64,000 nt of DNA from Bernardetia sp. MNP-M8 (GCF_037126285.1 NZ_CP147012.1:2254001-2318000); one strand, 5' to 3'. Shown: positions 16,357 through 26,183, numbered from the stretch's first letter. Numbers and translations are program-made. The notes: a model not told the origin generated them from the letters alone.

Positions 16357-18846
16357 ATGACTTTTACAAAAACAATCAAACACACACTTTTTAGCTTTGG
16401 ACTCGGCATAGGAATGCTTGCAAGTTCAACATCATTTGCTCAAGATTCACATGGTCACAAAGATGGTCGTTCTTGTACTACAGACCACAACTTAGAGCGT
16501 TTGCTTTCTATCAACCCAGAAGCAAAACAAAAAATGCGTAACATCGAAACATTTACGCAAAATTATATTCAAAATCAAAAAAATCAGCGTACAGAAGCTA
16601 CAGTTTATACAATTCCTGTTGTAGTTCACGTAATTTATAATACTTCAGCTCAGAATGTGAGTCAAGCACAAATTCAATCTCAAATTGATGTATTGAATCA
16701 AGATTTTAGAAGAACAAATAGTGATTATACACTTACACCTTCTGAATTTGCTGGTTCAGTAGCTGATACAGAAATAGAGTTTGTTTTAGCATCTACTGAC
16801 CCTAATGGAAATCCTACAACAGGTGTTACACGTACTCAAACTAGCAAAACATCTTTCTCTACAAATGATGCAATGAAATTTACTTCTCAAGGTGGTAAAG
16901 ATGCTTGGAATACTCAAAAATACTTAAATATTTGGGTATGTAATATGAGTGGTGGAATCTTGGGTTATGCTCAGTTTCCAGGTAGTGGTGCTGCAAACAC
17001 TGATGGTGTTGTAATCCTTACTACTGGTTTTGGTTCTACTGGAAATGTAGGTGCTCCTTTTAATTTAGGTCGTACTACAACTCACGAAGTAGGTCACTGG
17101 TTAAATCTTCGTCATATTTGGGGAGATGGTGCTTGTGGAGCTGATGACTTTGTAAGTGACACTCCTATTGCAGCAGCTTCAAATGGTGGTTGCCCTTCTT
17201 ATCCTTCAAAATCTTGTTCTAACAACGGAGGTTTTTCAAGTGATATGTTTATGAACTATATGGATTATACAAACGATGCTTGTATGTATATGTTCACAGA
17301 AGGTCAAAAATCTCGTATGCGTGCTGTTCTTACAGGTTTTCGTTCTGATTTAGTTTCAGGTGGTACAACAAATCCTCCAACAACTTCTTACTGTGCATCT
17401 AAAGGAAATAGTGTTTCTGATGAGTGGATTGCTGGTGTAAAAGTTGGTTCTTTAAACAAAACAAGTGGTGCTAATGGTGGATATGCAGATTTTACTTCTA
17501 ATTCTGTAACTCTGTCTCAAGGAAGCTCTAATGCTCTTACTCTTACTCCTGGTTTTTCTGGAACTTCATACAATGAATACTGGAAAGTATGGGTTGATTT
17601 TAATAAAGATAATGATTTTGATGATGCAGGTGAGTTAGTTTATGATGCTGGTTCTGCTTCAAGTGCTGTTCGTACAGGAACATTAGCTATTCCTTCAAAT
17701 GCTCCAACTGGTTCTACTCGTATGCGTGTATCTATGAAATATAATGGCGCACAAACTTCTTGTGAAACATTCTCGTATGGTGAAGTTGAAGATTATACTA
17801 TAAATATCACTAGTGGTTCTACTCCTTCTTGTGGTGTTCCTGCTGGTTTATCGTCTTCTTCTGTAACAAGTTCTTCATTTACAGCTTCTTGGTCTTCTGT
17901 ATCAGGTGCAACTTCGTATGATGTTCGTGTTCGTACAGGTGGTGGTTCTTGGAATGTGCTTAATTCTACTTCTACTTCTCTTGGTCTTACTGGTGCAAGT
18001 GCTTCTACTCAGTATGAATTCCAAGTTCGTGCAAACTGTTCGGTAAGTAGTGCATACTCTTCTAGTGCTTTTGTAACTACTTCTTCTGCTCCAGTTGTTT
18101 CTTACTGTGCATCTAAAGGAAATAGTGTTTCTGATGAGTGGATTCAAAGAGTACAAGTTGGTTCTATCAACAACAACTCGGGTGCAAATGGTGGATATGC
18201 TGACTTTACAAATCTTTCTACAACATTTGCTAAAGGAACTGCTTATACAATCACAATCACTCCAGCGTGGGCAAGTCGTACTTATAGCGAAGCATATGAT
18301 GTTTGGGTAGATTATAATCAAGATGGCGATTTTGATGACTCTGGCGAGAAAGTTTATACTCGTACAAGAAGTACAAGCTCTTCTGTAAGTGGCTCATTCA
18401 CAATTCCTTCTTCTGCTGCAAACGGTTCTACTCGTATGCGTGTATCTATGAAATATAATGGAAATGCAACTCCTTGTGAAACATTCTCTTATGGTGAAGT
18501 TGAAGATTATACAGTAGTAATTGGTAATACAAACAGAATCAATCCTTCTCCAATGGCTTATCATAATGATAAAGCTCAAGATGCTAGAGTGGATGGAACT
18601 AAAGATGGAGATGTTGCTTTTGTAGCATTCCCTAATCCTGCAAGCCAAACATTGAATATTCGCTTAGGATACTTTAGCTTAGACTCAGAAGTTGTTATCT
18701 ACAGTGTAACAGGTGCACGAGTTTTAAATACTACACTTACTTCTCAAGAAACTTCTATCAACGTTTCAAAACTTCCTAAAGGAATGTATATCTTGAGCGT
18801 TAATAATGGTCGTGAGATAGAAACAATGAAATTTATCAAAGAGTAA
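16357..18846 (+). CDS. Secreted M43 (pappalysin-like) metalloprotease with GEVEDY, Fn3 and type IX sorting domains
   Basis: 829 residues. Signal peptide about 1-28 (ends SFAQ). The M43 catalytic domain (about 80-330) has the zinc motif [11 protein letters not shown] starting at H243 and a Met-turn MNYMDY. Then come a GEVEDY beta-sandwich domain (about 345-490, [23 protein letters not shown]), a fibronectin type III domain (about 495-580) and a second GEVEDY domain (about 582-725). The last ~75 residues ([13 protein letters not shown] to the end) are a type A C-terminal sorting domain, which directs export by the type IX system and anchoring at the cell surface. Substrate is probably extracellular protein. 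The GEVEDY-Fn3 unit is duplicated with identical DNA stretches 714 bases apart. Confidence 0.95.
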   Translation: MTFTKTIKHTLFSFGLGIGMLASSTSFAQDSHGHKDGRSCTTDHNLERLLSINPEAKQKMRNIETFTQNYIQNQKNQRTEATVYTIPVVVHVIYNTSAQNVSQAQIQSQIDVLNQDFRRTNSDYTLTPSEFAGSVADTEIEFVLASTDPNGNPTTGVTRTQTSKTSFSTNDAMKFTSQGGKDAWNTQKYLNIWVCNMSGGILGYAQFPGSGAANTDGVVILTTGFGSTGNVGAPFNLGRTTTHEVGHWLNLRHIWGDGACGADDFVSDTPIAAASNGGCPSYPSKSCSNNGGFSSDMFMNYMDYTNDACMYMFTEGQKSRMRAVLTGFRSDLVSGGTTNPPTTSYCASKGNSVSDEWIAGVKVGSLNKTSGANGGYADFTSNSVTLSQGSSNALTLTPGFSGTSYNEYWKVWVDFNKDNDFDDAGELVYDAGSASSAVRTGTLAIPSNAPTGSTRMRVSMKYNGAQTSCETFSYGEVEDYTINITSGSTPSCGVPAGLSSSSVTSSSFTASWSSVSGATSYDVRVRTGGGSWNVLNSTSTSLGLTGASASTQYEFQVRANCSVSSAYSSSAFVTTSSAPVVSYCASKGNSVSDEWIQRVQVGSINNNSGANGGYADFTNLSTTFAKGTAYTITITPAWASRTYSEAYDVWVDYNQDGDFDDSGEKVYTRTRSTSSSVSGSFTIPSSAANGSTRMRVSMKYNGNATPCETFSYGEVEDYTVVIGNTNRINPSPMAYHNDKAQDARVDGTKDGDVAFVAFPNPASQTLNIRLGYFSLDSEVVIYSVTGARVLNTTLTSQETSINVSKLPKGMYILSVNNGREIETMKFIKE
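17385..18461 (+). repeat. Intragenic direct repeats with 714-base period
   Basis: A 46-base stretch at 17385-17430 is identical at 18099-18144, and a 38-base stretch at 17710-17747 is identical at 18424-18461; both pairs are offset by exactly 714 bases (238 codons). They encode the starts and ends of the two GEVEDY domains. Confidence 0.85.
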
Positions 18847-18901
18847 CTCAAACTATAATTCAAGTATAAATAAGTAAAATTATTTATCTTTGTATAAAAT
18901 A

Positions 18902-18945
18902 AAAAACGCCTAACCTAGTTTATTCTAGTAGTTAGGTGTTTTTTT
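18902..18945 (+). terminator. Intrinsic terminator of the M43 protease gene
   Basis: AAAAACGCCTAAC (18902-18914) pairs with GTTAGGTGTTTTT (18931-18943) with one wobble pair; the loop contains a second small CTAG/CTAG pairing. A T-run follows on the plus strand. Confidence 0.85.
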
Positions 18946-19032
18946 GCTATAACTTTTGAGTAATACTATTCTGAACATTATTATTTAATATGTTATTCCC
19001 TTATTTTCAATCCCCCAATATTTAAAACAAAA

Positions 19033-19512
19033 ATGAAAAAATCAATAAATTATTCCGTTTCTTTTATACTACTATTTTTTATATTTCTTTCTGTTGTAGC
19101 GTGTAAAGATGATAAAGAAGAGGTAGCACCTATAATTAGTTGTGAAAACTCAGTTAGTCAAGTTGCAGAAGCAAATGCTATTCTTACTGAAAGTAGCTGG
19201 GAATGGGTAGAATCTCGTCGTCAAACAAGAAATGGTGAAATAGTAAGTACGCCAGAGACAGACCAAAAAACGATGTCTTTAGTCTTTAACTTAGGTGCAA
19301 CAGTAGAAGAACTTGAAAATGGTCAAGCAACAGGAATTTGGGAGTATAGAATAACTGCTTCTTCAGATACTACCTTAGGGGCATTTAGTTTTGTTTGGTT
19401 AGATGCAGGAAATACTGATCGTAGTTATTTTGTAGATGTTTGTCCAGAGCTTCTAAAACTGACAGATACCTCTAATAGTTTAATGACAGTATCTACTTAT
19501 AAGAAGAAATAA
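19033..19512 (+). CDS. Hypothetical lipoprotein
   Basis: 159 residues. Residues 1-24 form a lipoprotein signal ending in the lipobox SVVAC, with Cys 24 as the lipidation site, followed by KDDKEE, an acidic start that in Bacteroidota often goes with surface export. The rest is a beta-rich domain of ~115 residues with repeated Trp/Tyr positions (SSWEWVESRR, GIWEYRITASS, AFSFVWLDAG). It resembles small lipocalin-like lipoproteins but no diagnostic motif is seen. Single gene, closed by a terminator shared with the converging rpmE2 gene. Function unknown. Confidence 0.75.
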   Translation: MKKSINYSVSFILLFFIFLSVVACKDDKEEVAPIISCENSVSQVAEANAILTESSWEWVESRRQTRNGEIVSTPETDQKTMSLVFNLGATVEELENGQATGIWEYRITASSDTTLGAFSFVWLDAGNTDRSYFVDVCPELLKLTDTSNSLMTVSTYKKK

Positions 19513-19535
19513 AAAAATGAAAATTTTCTAAAAAT

Positions 19536-19583
19536 AAAAAGCCTTCAAAAATCTAAATAATACTTAGAATTTGAAGGCTTTTT
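19536..19583. terminator. Bidirectional intrinsic terminator
   Basis: AAAAAGCCTTCAAA (19536-19549) is perfectly complementary to TTTGAAGGCTTTTT (19570-19583). It serves the converging lipoprotein and rpmE2 genes. Confidence 0.9.
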
Positions 19584-19605
19584 TAGTGCTAAAGAACAAT
19601 AAAGA

Positions 19606-19905
19606 TTACTTTTCAGTAGACTCTTCTGTTGTTTCTGCTTGAGCTTCTGCATTTTTATCAGTACGCTTATAACGACGATTGAAACGCTCAACACGTCCAG
19701 TAGTACGTCCAAAGTTTCCTTTTCCACCTGTATAGAATGGGTGAGATGCAGAACTAACCTCTACTTTAACTAATGGATACTCTTTTCCATCTTCCCAAGT
19801 GATAGTCTCTTTTGTAAGGATAGTAGAACGAGTCAAAAATTTGTAGTCGCTTGAAGTATCTAAAAATACTACTTCACGATAATCTGGGTGAATTTCTTTT
19901 TTCAT
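19606..19905 (-). CDS. rpmE2: 50S ribosomal protein L31, type B
   Basis: 99 residues, a typical L31 type B length plus an acidic tail. [23 protein letters not shown] and [29 protein letters not shown] carry the family blocks (parts shown in short: [29 protein letters not shown]). It has no CxxC zinc pairs, so it is the zinc-independent (C-minus) form. It is a single gene; in other bacteria the C-minus paralogue is made when zinc is scarce, but in Bacteroidota it is often the only L31, so zinc regulation should not be assumed. Confidence 0.95.
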   Translation of the reverse strand: MKKEIHPDYREVVFLDTSSDYKFLTRSTILTKETITWEDGKEYPLVKVEVSSASHPFYTGGKGNFGRTTGRVERFNRRYKRTDKNAEAQAETTEESTEK

Positions 19906-20094
19906 TTTATAAACAGTTTAATGTAAGAGGATTGCGCCACTTACCCTATAAATTTAATTTAAATTTTTCTAATTAGAGCGTGTAAAACTACAAAACTCTA
20001 AAAAACGAACTGCAAAATTAAACATTTTATTCCAAATTACAAGAATCAAAAAGCCTTTAATTCAGTAAATTATCAAAAAATAAGTCTAAAATTA

Positions 20095-20730
20095 CTATTT
20101 ATAAACCTCATTATAATAACGAATCATCTGTAATAAATCTTCTCTATTACGCAGTTTGTTGTTGTGGTCTATTAAATAAAGTTCCATTACGTCTTTTTTC
20201 TTTCCAAAAAGATTCATAATTGCTTCTCTATCTTCCTCTACATCAACAACATTTCCTTCATTATTTAATAAAAAATAATCATCTTCTTGAACTACATAAC
20301 TTCCTCCATTTGTCCAACCTCCCCACATATAAGGCGAATAGTAACCTACTTGTTTTACTACAAAGTTTTCTCTACAAAGAAGTGTAATTTTGCCTTCAGT
20401 CAATAATTCAAAGAAATAAAGGACTCTATAATCATCTTTAGTAATCTGAGGAAGAGAATAAAAATAACGAACCCGTTTTTGAAGTTCGTCCTCAATCCAA
20501 AATTGTTCTACTTGTGAAGCATTATAAGAACGCAATTTGTTATCAGGCGTTCGGATAGTAATATTATTTTGGTCTAGGTCATATCTAATACTTCCTTTTA
20601 TACTTTCTTCTGTAAATAAATAGACTTCTCCTTTGTGCCAATATTCTTTTGAGAAATTTTGTGCAATGACTGTACTTAGAGTCATTTGAAAAATTAGGAT
20701 AAAAACGGATATATAAAATCGCTTTTTCAT
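20095..20730 (-). CDS. Hypothetical exported protein
   Basis: 211 residues. Signal peptide about 1-23 (VIAQ end). The body is beta-rich: WHKGEVYLFTEESIKGSIRYD followed by strand-turn repeats and YNASQVEQFWIEDE, a pattern seen in periplasmic Bacteroidota proteins in which GxIxYD and SYxAxxVxxF elements form a barrel-like fold. The C-terminal ~50 residues are helical and charged (VEEDREAIMNLFGKKKDVMELYL). No catalytic motif found. It follows a gap of 190 bases after rpmE2 on the same strand. Function unknown. Confidence 0.7.
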   Translation of the reverse strand: MKKRFYISVFILIFQMTLSTVIAQNFSKEYWHKGEVYLFTEESIKGSIRYDLDQNNITIRTPDNKLRSYNASQVEQFWIEDELQKRVRYFYSLPQITKDDYRVLYFFELLTEGKITLLCRENFVVKQVGYYSPYMWGGWTNGGSYVVQEDDYFLLNNEGNVVDVEEDREAIMNLFGKKKDVMELYLIDHNNKLRNREDLLQMIRYYNEVYK

Positions 20731-20982
20731 AAGGGTTTTATCAAATTAAAAAATAAAAGTGTGCTATTTGCAATATAAACACTTTTTAGTTTAGACAAAT
20801 TGAGATAAACTAACTATTTTATGCAAGTAGTTTTACCAAATTCTATTTTATGCAGTTATTAACTGATTATACCTTTCTTAATCAAGTTACTACTTTATAT
20901 TTAGAAGCAAAAAAATAAATAAAATCAGTTTCAGACTACTGCTAAAAAAAGACAACAATTCATCCAAAATACGACTATTAAA

Positions 20983-21105
20983 ATGGATTCATCCAAAAAT
21001 ATCTTACAAAATATAAAATGTTATGTTGATTTAAAACCTGATGACCAAGAAATGTTTTTCTATAATTCGCAGAAGTAGAATAAAAAAAAGGCAGAATTTT
21101 TTTAT
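20983..21105 (+). pseudogene. Crp/Fnr-type regulator remnant (N-terminus only)
   Basis: An ATG at 20983 opens 31 codons ending in TAG (21076). The peptide MDSSKNILQNIKCYVDLKPD followed by DQEMFFYNSQK resembles the first helices of Bacteroidota Crp/Fnr proteins (LLKNIxKYIxLxxxDxELF). After the stop, the same frame continues NKKKAEFFY, which resembles the next conserved strand (LKKKQFLL). The cyclic-nucleotide fold and DNA-binding domain are absent. A short functional peptide cannot be excluded. Confidence 0.4.
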
Positions 21106-21117
21106 AGCACAAATAAA

Positions 21118-21172
21118 AAAGCCATTTTTATATATTTAAAATCTGAATGATTTAATTATATAAAATGGCTTT
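21118..21172 (-). terminator. Intrinsic terminator of the TPR gene
   Basis: AAAGCCATTTT (from 21118) pairs with AAAATGGCTTT (to 21172), continuing with one bulge through TATAT. On the minus strand it is followed by TTTTTTATTT. The gene ends at 21212. Confidence 0.8.
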
Positions 21173-21211
21173 AGATAGTAATAGTAGTAAGTGAAATTTA
21201 TCTTTAAAATC

Positions 21212-22549
21212 TTATAGTTCTTCTTCGCCTTCTGTAGCTTGCTGTATTAGTTTTACTTCGTTAGTAGCTGCCATTTTGAAAGGCTGCGCTTGTACATTTG
21301 CAAATGCTCTACGAGCAATATCTAATTTGTCTCCATTGCGATAAACTAATCCTAATAAAAACATACAACGAGAATGTTCAATAGGGTCTCTCATCTGAGC
21401 AAGAGCTTTCTGAAGTGCTTCAGCAGCTTCTTGATGTTTGTGTAGATGAAAAAGAGTAAGTCCATTTAAGTAAAGCAAATTTTTATTTGCTGAATTAAAT
21501 GTTAAACCATTTTGTGATGCTTTAAGTGCATTATCGTAATTATCTTTAGAAAGTTCTAGTCGTGCTATTTGCTCATAAATCTGTGTACTGCGTTTCAAAT
21601 CTTTCTCAAACTTAGCTGATTTATAATAGAGTTCTAGCGTTTTGTCTACATTTGCTGTTGCTTTGTTATCTTGTAAATTAGCTAGAGTAAAATAAGCACT
21701 TGCATTATTTGGGTCTATTTTTAGAGCTTGTTGAGCATAGGCTTGCGCTTCATTAAACTGACGAACTTCTACATAAGCCTCTGCTAGATACGCATAACGA
21801 GCAGGAGAAAATTCTTCTATCTTATTTTTAAAGTTACCATAGCTTGCCTTTGACCACGTTTTGAAAGCCTCTTCAAAATTATCTAAATGATAGTAAGCAT
21901 ATCCTTTTTGATAATAATAACGAGCATTTTCGCTAGGATGTAAGGTTGTAATTTTGGGTTCAATAGTTTCGATAGCTTCAATAGCTTCTCTATATTTTCC
22001 TAAATAATTAGCTACCTGAGATTCTAAATAATAAAGTTCAAGATTTTCAGGAAATTCAGTTTTGGTAATTTTGATTTTTTCATAAGCGGTTGCCCAATTT
22101 TTTTTAGCTAAACTTTCTTTAATCACAAAGAAACGATAGAATTGTTTTTTGTCTTTTTCTTGCTCATAACGTGCTGCAATATCATAGAGTTGAGCAGCTT
22201 TTTCATTGTCATTCTGATCTGCATAAATTTTGGCAAGCAAAGCATAAGCAGGAGAGTAATTACTGTTTAAGCGAATAACATAACTTAATGATTGCGCTGC
22301 TTCTTTTGGCTTTTTGAGTTGGTATTCACATTGTGCTTTTGAGTAAATATAAAGATGATTACGTGGCTCTCTCTGAACAGCTTTGTCATATTCTTGTAAG
22401 GCTAAGTCATAACGAGCTTGTTGTTTATGACGCTCTCCATTAGCAAACCAATCTAAACCTTCATGTTGGGCATAAGCGAAGTTAGTAAAAGTAGTAAAAC
22501 TAAAGACGCTACCTAGTAAAATAAGTGTAAAGTAAATCGTCTTTTTCAT
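21212..22549 (-). CDS. Periplasmic tetratricopeptide-repeat (TPR) protein
   Basis: 445 residues. Signal peptide about 1-27 (FAYAQ end). At least eight TPR-like helical pairs follow, for example ARYDLALQEYDKAVQREPRN, AYALLAKIYADQNDNEKAAQ, ARYYYQKGYAYYHLDNFEEA and AQAYAQQALKIDPNNASAYF, with the usual small residues at positions 8, 20 and 27. Such exported TPR proteins act as scaffolds for outer-membrane or secretion complexes. No enzymatic domain is present. It stands alone between two intergenic gaps and has its own terminator. Partner proteins are unknown. Confidence 0.88.
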   Translation of the reverse strand: MKKTIYFTLILLGSVFSFTTFTNFAYAQHEGLDWFANGERHKQQARYDLALQEYDKAVQREPRNHLYIYSKAQCEYQLKKPKEAAQSLSYVIRLNSNYSPAYALLAKIYADQNDNEKAAQLYDIAARYEQEKDKKQFYRFFVIKESLAKKNWATAYEKIKITKTEFPENLELYYLESQVANYLGKYREAIEAIETIEPKITTLHPSENARYYYQKGYAYYHLDNFEEAFKTWSKASYGNFKNKIEEFSPARYAYLAEAYVEVRQFNEAQAYAQQALKIDPNNASAYFTLANLQDNKATANVDKTLELYYKSAKFEKDLKRSTQIYEQIARLELSKDNYDNALKASQNGLTFNSANKNLLYLNGLTLFHLHKHQEAAEALQKALAQMRDPIEHSRCMFLLGLVYRNGDKLDIARRAFANVQAQPFKMAATNEVKLIQQATEGEEEL

Positions 22550-22879
22550 AATTTTTTAGTTATTTATTGAATTGATGAGTAGTAGTATTTTATATAGATA
22601 TTTTTTTTGTTAAAGTGATAATTACAAATAGTTGTTGTGTCTACTTTGTTAAACGAGTAAATCAGGTTAAAAGGTTACCTAAAAATCGGTTTTTATGCTA
22701 AAGCACTAAACATTTTTGCTAATAGTTTGATACTTCAAATTATTGTCTGAATATTGTATCATAAAAACTTTAAATATTTCAATTCAAGCCAAGCGTTTTT
22801 CATTTTGAAACTTTAAAAAAGCTCTTTAACTTATTGGAAAATAGAGTTTTATATTTTAGTGATATACAAAAATTGACAA
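22550..22879. other. Intergenic region
   Basis: AT-rich leader of the TPR gene and trailer of the HD-domain gene. I see no gene, repeat or clear promoter other than the terminator at 22880-22917. Confidence 0.5.
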
Positions 22880-22917
22880 AAAAAACATGCACTATTTATA
22901 GATAATGCATGTTTTTT
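22880..22917 (-). terminator. Intrinsic terminator of the HD-domain gene
   Basis: AAAAAACATGCA (22880-22891) pairs perfectly with TGCATGTTTTTT (22906-22917), 14-base loop. Tracts on both sides; the nearest 3' end is the minus-strand gene ending at 22957. Confidence 0.88.
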
Positions 22918-22956
22918 AGAAGGTACTCTTATTAAAGCTTGCTTGATTATTTCATC

Positions 22957-23616
22957 TTATAAACTATCTAATTCCTCTCTAATATTTTCTCGTGCTTGTT
23001 TTTCTAATTGCTCTTTAAAAAATGTAGTTTGATAAATAGTAGGTCTATCTAAAAAGTTTTTTAAAACTAGCTTTCGACCTCTTTTGTATAAAAAATTAGG
23101 AACATAACCAAACTCTTCTCTTACTTGCTTAGAGTAGTTCTGATATACCGTTGGTGATTGCCCTAAAATCGCTAAATCTAAATCTAAAAGCACTTGTAAA
23201 TCTCTATCTGTTGTTTTAGAATGATTTTTGGTAGCTTCAATATAATTCATCACTTTTCGCACTCTTTCCATAGGTAAGTATAGAGATAATTGTTCGTGAA
23301 AAAATTTTGCGCTCCTGCTTTCGTTATCTTTACGAAGTGGGACGTAAATAGCATCGTGAAACCAAATAGCTAACTCAATAGAAAGTATGTCATTTATTTC
23401 TTCTGGATAATCATACAAGCCTTTAATCATCGTTTTGATATGTGTCCAGTTGTGATAATAACGAGTATTTTCTTTGTATTGAGAACCTAGAAGTGTAAAG
23501 ATTTCTATGTTTTTATCTTCAGGAAGTGAAAAATTAGCTACCATATCTACCCAACTTACTAATAAAAAATTAGCACCTTCAAAGTTGTTTTTTGTTACTT
23601 TTGTATTCAAATCCAT
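22957..23616 (-). CDS. HD-superfamily metal-dependent phosphohydrolase (predicted)
   Basis: 219 residues. HD-type metal ligands are arranged as YHNWTHI (first His) and IWFHDAIYVP (HD pair) about 35 residues apart, then NESRSAKFF and a later Asp (DLDLAILG) that completes the site. This is the pattern of the small bacterial family often labelled predicted HD phosphohydrolase; substrates are not known. It starts at the ATG 167 bases from a divergent DUF1573 gene. No partner domain. Family call is firm, function is not. Confidence 0.85.
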   Translation of the reverse strand: MDLNTKVTKNNFEGANFLLVSWVDMVANFSLPEDKNIEIFTLLGSQYKENTRYYHNWTHIKTMIKGLYDYPEEINDILSIELAIWFHDAIYVPLRKDNESRSAKFFHEQLSLYLPMERVRKVMNYIEATKNHSKTTDRDLQVLLDLDLAILGQSPTVYQNYSKQVREEFGYVPNFLYKRGRKLVLKNFLDRPTIYQTTFFKEQLEKQARENIREELDSL

Positions 23617-23783
23617 AATTTTGCTTTAGAAGAAAACTAGTTGTGTCAGCTTTTATAGGATACATTCTAATAAAAGTTTTACAATTATTTAAAAATATTT
23701 TTCCCAGTTCTATTTCTATTCTTTTTCTGAAAAAATAATAATTTATACTCATTTTATAAAGACAAGTTAATAAGTAATCAGCT

Positions 23784-24956
23784 ATGTACAAAATCCAATT
23801 TGCATTAAAAGAAGCATTTCTATCTTCTATGTTTTCTAAATTCCCTTTTAAAGTTTTCTCTATTTCTGTTTTTAGTTTAGCTTTTATTCTATTTTCAACA
23901 GAGCTTTTGGCTCAAAATTCTACCTTAGATTTTGAAGAAACAGAATTTGATTTTGGAAAAATAGAATTTCAAGACACACTTACTCATCGTTTTTACTTTA
24001 CAAACAATTCAGAAAATGAAATTAAAATATTAGATATTTCAACGGATTGTGCTTGTAGTTTTTCGAATCAAAACTCAGATAGAAGTATAGAAAAAGACGA
24101 GCGTAGTTTTATAGAATTAGTTTTTTTACCTTATAATTACGGCAATTTTGTTAAAGTGTTTACAGTAAAGACAGACAATGCAGGGACACAAACACTAATG
24201 TTGAAAGGAGAACTACAACCTGTTTTGGATAAGGATAGAGATTTTAAATATAAGTTAGAAAAAACACCACAAATTCGTACACGAACTAAATATCTTCATT
24301 TTGGGAATATGTTGAATAAAGTTCCGATGACTAAAAAGTTTGAGTTTTATAATTCAAGTAAAGAGGACTTTGTATTTACAGGAAAGATGGAAATGCCAAA
24401 ACATTTGCAAGTGCGTTTTGATTCTACACATATTTTAAAGGCAGGAGAAACTAGTGCTATCTATGTTATTTATGATCCACTTTTAAAGAATGATTTTGGT
24501 TATTTAGAAGATATGGTATTGCTTTTCGGGGAACAAAATAAAAAAACAATTAAGTTAGAGTTTAAAGTAACAGCCAATGTAGAAGAATACTTTCCTAGCT
24601 TAAATATTGAAATGTTAGAAGCCTATCCAGAGCTTAAAATAGAAGACGATTACATAAACTTAGGCAGTCATTATCTAAAAAATTTAGAAGGAAAGGATTC
24701 TTTAGAAGCTACTTTTGTACTCAAAAATGAAAGTAATATGCCTTTGAGAATTCATAAAATAATAGAAGGATATGGGTGCAAACTACTTACAGAAAAATCA
24801 GAATGGAACGAGGTTGCACCTCATAGTAATGCCATTGTAAAAATTATCTTTCAAACACCAGAAGACAGAGGAACATATATTCGTTCTCTGACTGTAATTT
24901 GCAATGACCCTAGAAAACCTATCAGAACAATGAAAATACAAGCTATTTTGAAGTAA
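23784..24956 (+). CDS. Exported protein with DUF1573 repeats
   Basis: 390 residues. A long signal sequence (about 1-43, hydrophobic from residue 24, ending LLAQN) precedes a DUF1573 domain with FDFGKIEFQDTLTHRFYFTN and ILDISTDCACSF, where the TxCxC element is the family mark. Two further Ig-like domains follow (about 140-265, KYLHFGNMLNKVPMTKKFEF, and 280-390, INLGSHYLKNLEGKDSLEA) ending with VICNDPRKP. DUF1573 proteins are abundant in Bacteroidota and structurally like ASH/MSP domains; their role is unknown. The gene converges with the NUDIX gene, six bases apart, without room for a separate terminator. Confidence 0.88.
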   Translation: MYKIQFALKEAFLSSMFSKFPFKVFSISVFSLAFILFSTELLAQNSTLDFEETEFDFGKIEFQDTLTHRFYFTNNSENEIKILDISTDCACSFSNQNSDRSIEKDERSFIELVFLPYNYGNFVKVFTVKTDNAGTQTLMLKGELQPVLDKDRDFKYKLEKTPQIRTRTKYLHFGNMLNKVPMTKKFEFYNSSKEDFVFTGKMEMPKHLQVRFDSTHILKAGETSAIYVIYDPLLKNDFGYLEDMVLLFGEQNKKTIKLEFKVTANVEEYFPSLNIEMLEAYPELKIEDDYINLGSHYLKNLEGKDSLEATFVLKNESNMPLRIHKIIEGYGCKLLTEKSEWNEVAPHSNAIVKIIFQTPEDRGTYIRSLTVICNDPRKPIRTMKIQAILK

Positions 24957-24962
24957 ACTAGC

Positions 24963-25529
24963 TTACAAAGCTATCATCTTATCAACCATTCTTTTCATAG
25001 ATTGATTTATAGAAGTATTTGATTCTGCTAAGTTTTGAACTTCATGTAAATTATACCATTTAATATCCAAGATTTCGTCATTTTGAGGAGTCAAATCTTC
25101 ATTTTCATCTGCTTCTACAATTAGGCGAATGTCAAAATGTAAATGCTCTGTAACTTCCTTTTTTGGAGGAATAGTATGAATGTCAATATCATAAATAGAA
25201 GAAGAAAGTAGTTTTAAATCTTTAAGACCACTTTCTTCTTTTACTTCTCTCAAAATAGTTTCTTCAATAGTCTGATCAGTATCTTCTATATGTCCACCAA
25301 TTTGTAGCCATTTATTTAGTTTCTTATGATGAATCAAAAGAACTTTTGTACGCTCTTTATTGACAATCCAAGCCGAACCTGTAATCTGTCCAATTAGATT
25401 AGAACGTAAGGCAAAATCATCATTCTCTTCTAAAAATTTAATTATCTGTTTTTGAAATTCTATTTCTTCATCAAATGAAGTTTGATGTTTTTTTATTAAA
25501 TCTAAAATGGATTTTTTGTTCATAAACAT
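24963..25529 (-). CDS. NUDIX hydrolase
   Basis: 188 residues. The Nudix box is GGHIEDTDQTIEETILREVK followed by EESGL. The REVKEESGL half is canonical and supplies the metal-binding glutamates. The first half is one residue longer than GX5EX7REUXEEXGU, so the usual first Glu is replaced by D/Q; activity is likely retained because the catalytic EE pair is intact. An N-terminal ~45-residue helical extension precedes the fold, as in Nudix proteins acting on nucleoside diphosphate derivatives. Two ATG codons (25529, 25523) are possible starts. It is followed on the same strand (gene order smpB, NUDIX) with 75 bases between. Confidence 0.9.
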   Translation of the reverse strand: MFMNKKSILDLIKKHQTSFDEEIEFQKQIIKFLEENDDFALRSNLIGQITGSAWIVNKERTKVLLIHHKKLNKWLQIGGHIEDTDQTIEETILREVKEESGLKDLKLLSSSIYDIDIHTIPPKKEVTEHLHFDIRLIVEADENEDLTPQNDEILDIKWYNLHEVQNLAESNTSINQSMKRMVDKMIAL

Positions 25530-25604
25530 ATAAGAAAACCAGAGTTAAAACCCTGCTCAATTGGAAAAAAAAGTATTTGAAATTAATTGGTAACTGATTA
25601 CTTA

Positions 25605-26066
25605 CTAAAAACGGTCAAGTTCTCTTTTTGCATCTTTTGCTTTTAGGTCTTGGCGTTTATCATATAGTTTTTTACCTTTTGCAAGCGCAATTTCTATTTT
25701 TGCAAGCCCTCTATCATTAACATATACTTTTGTCGGAATGATTGTCAGACCAACATCTTGAGCATCATATTGAAGTTTTTTTAGTTCTTTTCGCTTCAAA
25801 AGTAATTTTCTATCTGCTTTTTCTTCGTGATTATGTACATTTCCCATATCGTATTGCGAAATATGTAGATTACGGAGAAACAATTCATTTCCAATAAACA
25901 AGCAAAAGGCATCACTTATCGTAACTTTTCCCATTCGGATAGATTTGATTTCTGTTCCCTGCAAAACTACTCCAGCTTGATAAATATCTATAAAATGATA
26001 TTCATGGGAAGCCTTACGATTTTTGATACTGACTGACTTTTGTATTTCTTTCTTTTTACCTGACAT
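25605..26066 (-). CDS. smpB: SsrA-binding protein SmpB
   Basis: 153 residues, the standard length. SmpB binds tmRNA and brings it to ribosomes stalled on broken messages. Conserved parts: IKNRKASHEYHFIDIYQAGV, LQGTEIKSIRMGKVTISDAF, LFLRNLHISQYDMGN and the C-terminal KGKKLYDKRQDLKAKDAKRE tail that enters the mRNA channel. No ssrA gene lies in the window. Single gene, with NUDIX downstream. Confidence 0.97.
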   Translation of the reverse strand: MSGKKKEIQKSVSIKNRKASHEYHFIDIYQAGVVLQGTEIKSIRMGKVTISDAFCLFIGNELFLRNLHISQYDMGNVHNHEEKADRKLLLKRKELKKLQYDAQDVGLTIIPTKVYVNDRGLAKIEIALAKGKKLYDKRQDLKAKDAKRELDRF

Positions 26067-26183
26067 ATTTATTTGATTTAATTATTAGTGAGTATTTCTC
26101 TTCAACTTATTTTGACGACTATAAGTTCGCTTTATTTTTTACTTATGATTTAACAAAATTACAAATTTAAACACAGAGTTAAT

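Larger units (their letters stand above)
20731..21211. other. Intergenic region with a gene remnant
   Basis: Apart from the Crp/Fnr-like fragment (20983-21105) and the terminator (21118-21172), I see only AT-rich sequence. The motif TTCATCCAAAA occurs twice (about 20959 and 20988). Confidence 0.5.

Noticed and set aside
17902-18648. Long minus-strand frames (139 and 84 codons)
   Set aside because: Antisense shadows of the Ser/Thr-rich M43 protease; Cys/Ser-rich nonsense composition and no family features.
18885-18892. TATCTTTG promoter box after the M43 gene
   Set aside because: It matches TAnnTTTG but lies before the terminator and has no -33 box.
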